This document shows, piece after piece, positions 12,931 through 14,891 of a stretch of DNA of 14,891 nucleotides. Made by a program: the position numbers and the translations under genes. How positions within the stretch are numbered: the first letter of the stretch is position 1; every line of letters starts with the position of its first letter. Source of the DNA: an uncultured Mailhella sp. (GTDB lineage: Bacteria; Desulfobacterota; Desulfovibrionia; Desulfovibrionales; Desulfovibrionaceae); the NCBI RefSeq assembly GCF_905187505.1, contig NZ_CAJJIC010000049.1, positions 1-14,891 of the forward strand, in the 5' to 3' direction. The notes under the pieces are model-generated. The model saw nothing but the letters and a program-made list of their open reading frames with translations, searched no databases and was not told where the DNA came from.

Positions 12931-12990
12931 GCGGAGCATGATGGTTTCCTTTTCCGACCGGGGAACGGTCGCCGCAACAGGGGACGTTTC

Positions 12991-13761
12991 ATGAAAGACG
13001 ACGATTCCGCCGAAACGACCGCGCGCTGCGAGGCGCTTTTGCGGGCATGGAGAGAACGGCGCGGGACGCTTGCGCAGGCGCAGGCGCGACGCATGGACGA
13101 GCTTTTCACGGCGTGGCGGCCGCAGGACGACGAAGCGCCGCTGCGGGAGCGCTGCGGGAATCTTCTTCACAAGACGCGGGAACTTCAGCATCAGGCGTCG
13201 CGTTCGGGCGAGCTTGTCAGCGTGTGGGACATCACGCGGCGTCACAACGAAATGCACTACAGCGCAGCGCTGGCCTGGATTCTCGACGCGCAGGCCGATC
13301 ACGGTCAGGGAGGCGTTTTTCTGCGCGAACTTCTCGGCCTTGTGCGGACGATGTTTCCCGACGACGAGGACGCGCGCTCCCTGCCTCTGCATGAGCGCTA
13401 CGAAGTCTTTACGGAATGGCCGCTCGGCCGGAGCGGTCGCGCCGATCTCTTTCTTCGTTCCGCGTCGGCGGACGTCATCATGGAAGTCAAAACATACGCT
13501 CCGGAGCACGGAGAGCAGCTCAAAAGCTACCGGCAGTGGCTGGAGGGACGAAAGAAGGCCGGACGCCGGGGCGCGTGTCTTTTTCTCACGCCGGAGGCGC
13601 GGGCGGGCCAGAGCAGCCGCGTTCTGCCGCTGAGCTGGAAGCAGACCGGCATGACGCTTCTCGGCGTGCTCTCCCGGCTCGGGCAGGAGCATCCCCGGTT
13701 TCAGAACTCCATGGCCGACAGAATCATCCGGCAGTTCTGTCTGCGCGTCATCAAGCTGTAA
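12991..13761 (+). CDS. PD-(D/E)XK nuclease-superfamily protein
   Basis: A 256-residue soluble protein. The core pattern of the PD-(D/E)XK fold (PDDEXK_4-like) is visible: HNEMHYSAALAWILD (85-99), typical of the helix before the core; a conserved acid in FTEWPL (140-145); D152 in RADLFL; the E165-V-K167 pair in VIMEVKTYA; and Q176 in EQLKSY, a helix motif often following the active site in this group. All expected catalytic residues are present. It would cut DNA or RNA, but the substrate is not predictable. AGGGGA (12979-12984) supports the start. The next gene begins 12 bases after its stop with a strong ribosome site, so the two form an operon. Such nucleases are common in defence or restriction-like modules and also as orphan genes. 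A long open frame on the opposite strand is Arg/Pro/His-rich and is rejected. Confidence 0.85.
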   Translation: MKDDDSAETTARCEALLRAWRERRGTLAQAQARRMDELFTAWRPQDDEAPLRERCGNLLHKTRELQHQASRSGELVSVWDITRRHNEMHYSAALAWILDAQADHGQGGVFLRELLGLVRTMFPDDEDARSLPLHERYEVFTEWPLGRSGRADLFLRSASADVIMEVKTYAPEHGEQLKSYRQWLEGRKKAGRRGACLFLTPEARAGQSSRVLPLSWKQTGMTLLGVLSRLGQEHPRFQNSMADRIIRQFCLRVIKL

Positions 13762-13773
13762 AGGAAGGCAGGC

Positions 13774-14340
13774 ATGGAAACTTCCACGGAATTGAACAGA
13801 ATGGTCATCCGCAATCTGGACGCCTTTCTTCAAATGAAAAACGCCGTCGACACGTGCGACACGCTGCTGAAAACCACGCTCAATCACTGCGTCATCCGAT
13901 ACCTTCAGGGCGTCGACGGCTGGAACTGCAACTGTCAGCCTCTGGACATCCTCATTTACCCCGCCGGGTGGCCGGAGGAAAACCGCGTCAGCTACCGGCT
14001 CATCTGGCCCGGCGACGACAATTACTGGATGGCCCACGCCACGGCGCTCGACGGACGCAGACTTGCCTGGGCGCTTCAGCTCAGCGACGCGGTCACGAAA
14101 AAGCGGCCTCTCGGCGAGCTGCTCTCCTCGCTGGAAGCCATGCCGGAAGGGGCGGAAATTCTGACCTTCTTCAAGGAAGAACGACTGTCCTTCCCCTTCT
14201 CCGTGTCCGCCGAGGCGCTTGCGGAGAGCTTTCCCGACTTCTCCTCCGCGCTGGAAGGGCCGGTTGCGGCCTCGCTCGATGCGCTCATGCGCGCCCATCC
14301 CGCGCTGGACGCGTGGGCAAAGGCACTTGCCGAGTCCTGA
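13774..14340 (+). CDS. Hypothetical protein co-transcribed with the nuclease
   Basis: A 188-residue protein that I do not recognise. The ATG is preceded by AAGGAAGG (13761-13768), partly formed by the stop codon region of the nuclease gene. Composition is that of a normal soluble acidic protein, without signal peptide or membrane segment. Seen in it: a helical N-terminus with Cys28 and Cys39, then a mixed segment GWNCNCQPLDILIYPAGW (49-66), aromatic-rich YRLIWPGDDNYWMAH (74-88), and a helical Leu/Ala/Glu-rich C-terminal half (108-188). No catalytic motif stands out. The 12-base spacing to the nuclease suggests a partner, such as an inhibitor, adaptor or specificity subunit, but nothing in the sequence proves it. 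Confidence 0.8.
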   Translation: METSTELNRMVIRNLDAFLQMKNAVDTCDTLLKTTLNHCVIRYLQGVDGWNCNCQPLDILIYPAGWPEENRVSYRLIWPGDDNYWMAHATALDGRRLAWALQLSDAVTKKRPLGELLSSLEAMPEGAEILTFFKEERLSFPFSVSAEALAESFPDFSSALEGPVAASLDALMRAHPALDAWAKALAES

Positions 14341-14618
14341 TCGAAGCCCGGACGCGTCTGCCCTGCCCGGAGGACGGGCGGGAAACGACAGCCGGGTGCG
14401 CCACGCAGGGCGTCAAACGGGGCGTCAAAAGGCGATCCGTCCGAAGGGCGCCCCGGACGGCAACGCCCGGATGCAGGAATCCGCGCCTTTTCTGCCGTTT
14501 GCGGTGCCCTCCCCGGCCGCCTTTTTGCGGACACGGCGGCACGACGCGCCTTTTCGCATCTCTCCTCCGCGCTTCGGCAACAAAACGCCATGTGCCCGGC
14601 AAAATGTCGGGGACTTGA

Positions 14619-14647
14619 TTGCGTGCGGGGCGCTTCCGCGGTATCAT
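14619..14647 (+). promoter_or_regulatory. Promoter candidate for a small RNA
   Basis: TTGCGT (14619-14624), a 17-base spacer and TATCAT (14642-14647; 5 of 6 consensus). An alternative -35, TTGATT (14615-14620), would need a 21-base spacer. Transcription would start near 14654. Confidence 0.4.
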
Positions 14648-14653
14648 CGCTTC

Positions 14654-14750
14654 TGAATATGATGACAACCCCTGCCCGGGTCGGGCCCTCGACGCGCGCT
14701 TATTCCTCCTTCCGCACGGCGCGGCCCGACCCGCTCAGGGATATTTTTTT
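14654..14750 (+). ncRNA. Candidate small RNA ending in a long terminator hairpin
   Basis: An 11-bp perfect stem, CGGGTCGGGCC (14677-14687) with GGCCCGACCCG (14723-14733), is extended after a 2-base internal loop by CCCTG (14670-14674) with CAGGG (14736-14740), then ATATTTTTTT. The roughly 35-base apical region contains ATTCCTCCTTCC, complementary to Shine-Dalgarno sequences, and can be narrowed by GCGC/GCGC pairing so that the pyrimidine stretch sits in the loop. With the promoter at 14619-14647 it would be a transcript of about 97 nt. The alternative is the terminator of the nuclease operon, 330-410 bases downstream. It does not match tRNA, SRP RNA or 6S RNA features. Confidence 0.42.
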
Positions 14751-14767
14751 GCCGCACGACACCGACG

Positions 14768-14790
14768 CCCGAGCAACGCGAGCGCCCGTC
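14768..14790. repeat. Partial repeat subunit
   Basis: The sequence cccgagcaacgcgagcgcccgtc matches the left end of copies A to C (cccgagtaccgcgagcgcccgtc in copy B) without the rest of the unit. It is followed by tgacattttccgatg, resembling the spacer between copies A and B. Confidence 0.6.
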
Positions 14791-14807
14791 TGTGACATTT
14801 TCCGATG

Positions 14808-14891
14808 CCGGAGTGACGCGAGCGCCCGTCAGCTCGGGACACGCTGTACGGACGCGGGACTTGCACGACGCCCGCTGCGTTTAACGGCGGG
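14808..14891. repeat. 109-bp structured repeat, copy C (cut by window edge)
   Basis: Shares gagcgcccgtc, GGACACGCTGTACGGACGCG, GGGACTTGCACGACGCCCG and CGTTTAACGGCGGG with copies A and B. CCCGCTG in its first hairpin still pairs with CGGCGGG through a U-G pair. The sequence stops before the second hairpin is complete. Confidence 0.85.

Larger units (their letters stand above)
12609..12990. other. Divergent control region between glycan operon and nuclease pair
   Basis: 382 bases. On the minus strand it holds the glycan-operon leader with a terminator-like hairpin (12656-12687) and an A/T-rich element (12751-12772). On the plus strand it holds a promoter (12902-12930) for the nuclease pair. 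Between them lies a strongly G-rich, purine-skewed stretch (12801-12890). No gene is supported within it. Confidence 0.7.
14341..14891. other. Gene-free end of window
   Basis: 551 bases. The first 270 hold no recognisable element. Then come a promoter-like pair (14619-14647), a candidate small RNA or long terminator (14654-14750), a partial 23-base repeat subunit (14768-14790) and the beginning of repeat copy C (14808 to the edge). Confidence 0.65.

Noticed and set aside
12769..14298. Minus-strand open frame of 509 codons opposite the nuclease pair
   Set aside because: Product is Arg/Pro/His-rich without motif. The plus strand has the PD-(D/E)XK residues, two good ribosome sites and a promoter.
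14654..14750. Known housekeeping RNA (SRP RNA, 6S RNA or tRNA)
   Set aside because: It lacks the SRP GGAAGG-type loop and helix 8 pattern, is far shorter than 6S RNA and shows no cloverleaf or T-arm sequence.

Overview
The window looks like a piece of chromosome from a high-GC Gram-negative bacterium. Evidence for a Gram-negative cell is an outer-membrane beta-barrel protein ending in Phe, a small lipoprotein, and a heptose/glycan assembly locus. The GC-rich codon use, short polypyrimidine tracts and gene style would suit a Desulfovibrionaceae-like member of the Desulfobacterota. That placement is an impression, not a demonstration; no rRNA or tRNA is present to settle it.

Layout. Positions 1-1500 hold an outer-membrane beta-barrel gene (minus strand, with a good promoter and a textbook terminator) that diverges from a 53-residue lipoprotein gene (plus strand). 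Positions 1651-12608 are a surface-glycan locus, entirely on the minus strand and read right to left: a two-glycosyltransferase fusion (GT2-GT4), a 1238-residue four-part fusion (GT4 / two [4Fe-4S] clusters / FrhB-like / polysaccharide pyruvyl transferase), hddA, gmhA, an hddC-gmhB fusion, and a stand-alone GT2. Positions 12991-14340 hold a plus-strand pair: a PD-(D/E)XK-type nuclease and an unrecognised 188-residue protein. The last 550 bases hold a candidate small RNA or long terminator hairpin and the start of a third copy of a repeat family.

How the genes fit together. GmhA, HddA, GmhB and HddC are the four activities that turn sedoheptulose 7-phosphate into GDP-D-glycero-alpha-D-manno-heptose. 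All four are encoded here in three genes. The neighbouring glycosyltransferases carry five catalytic-type domains or domain groups and plausibly use the activated heptose or other sugars to build a capsule, O-antigen or glycoprotein glycan. The pyruvyl transferase domain predicts a pyruvate-ketal decoration. No polymerase, flippase or ABC exporter is in the window, so the locus probably continues elsewhere.

The most unusual items are: the four-part redox/glycosyltransferase fusion; the hddC-gmhB fusion; a hairpin followed by nine U in the leader of the glycan operon (possible attenuation); a repeat family whose hairpin shows a compensatory base-pair change; a candidate roughly 97-nt RNA exposing an anti-Shine-Dalgarno-like loop; and a duplicated 51-residue module in the GT2-GT4 protein.
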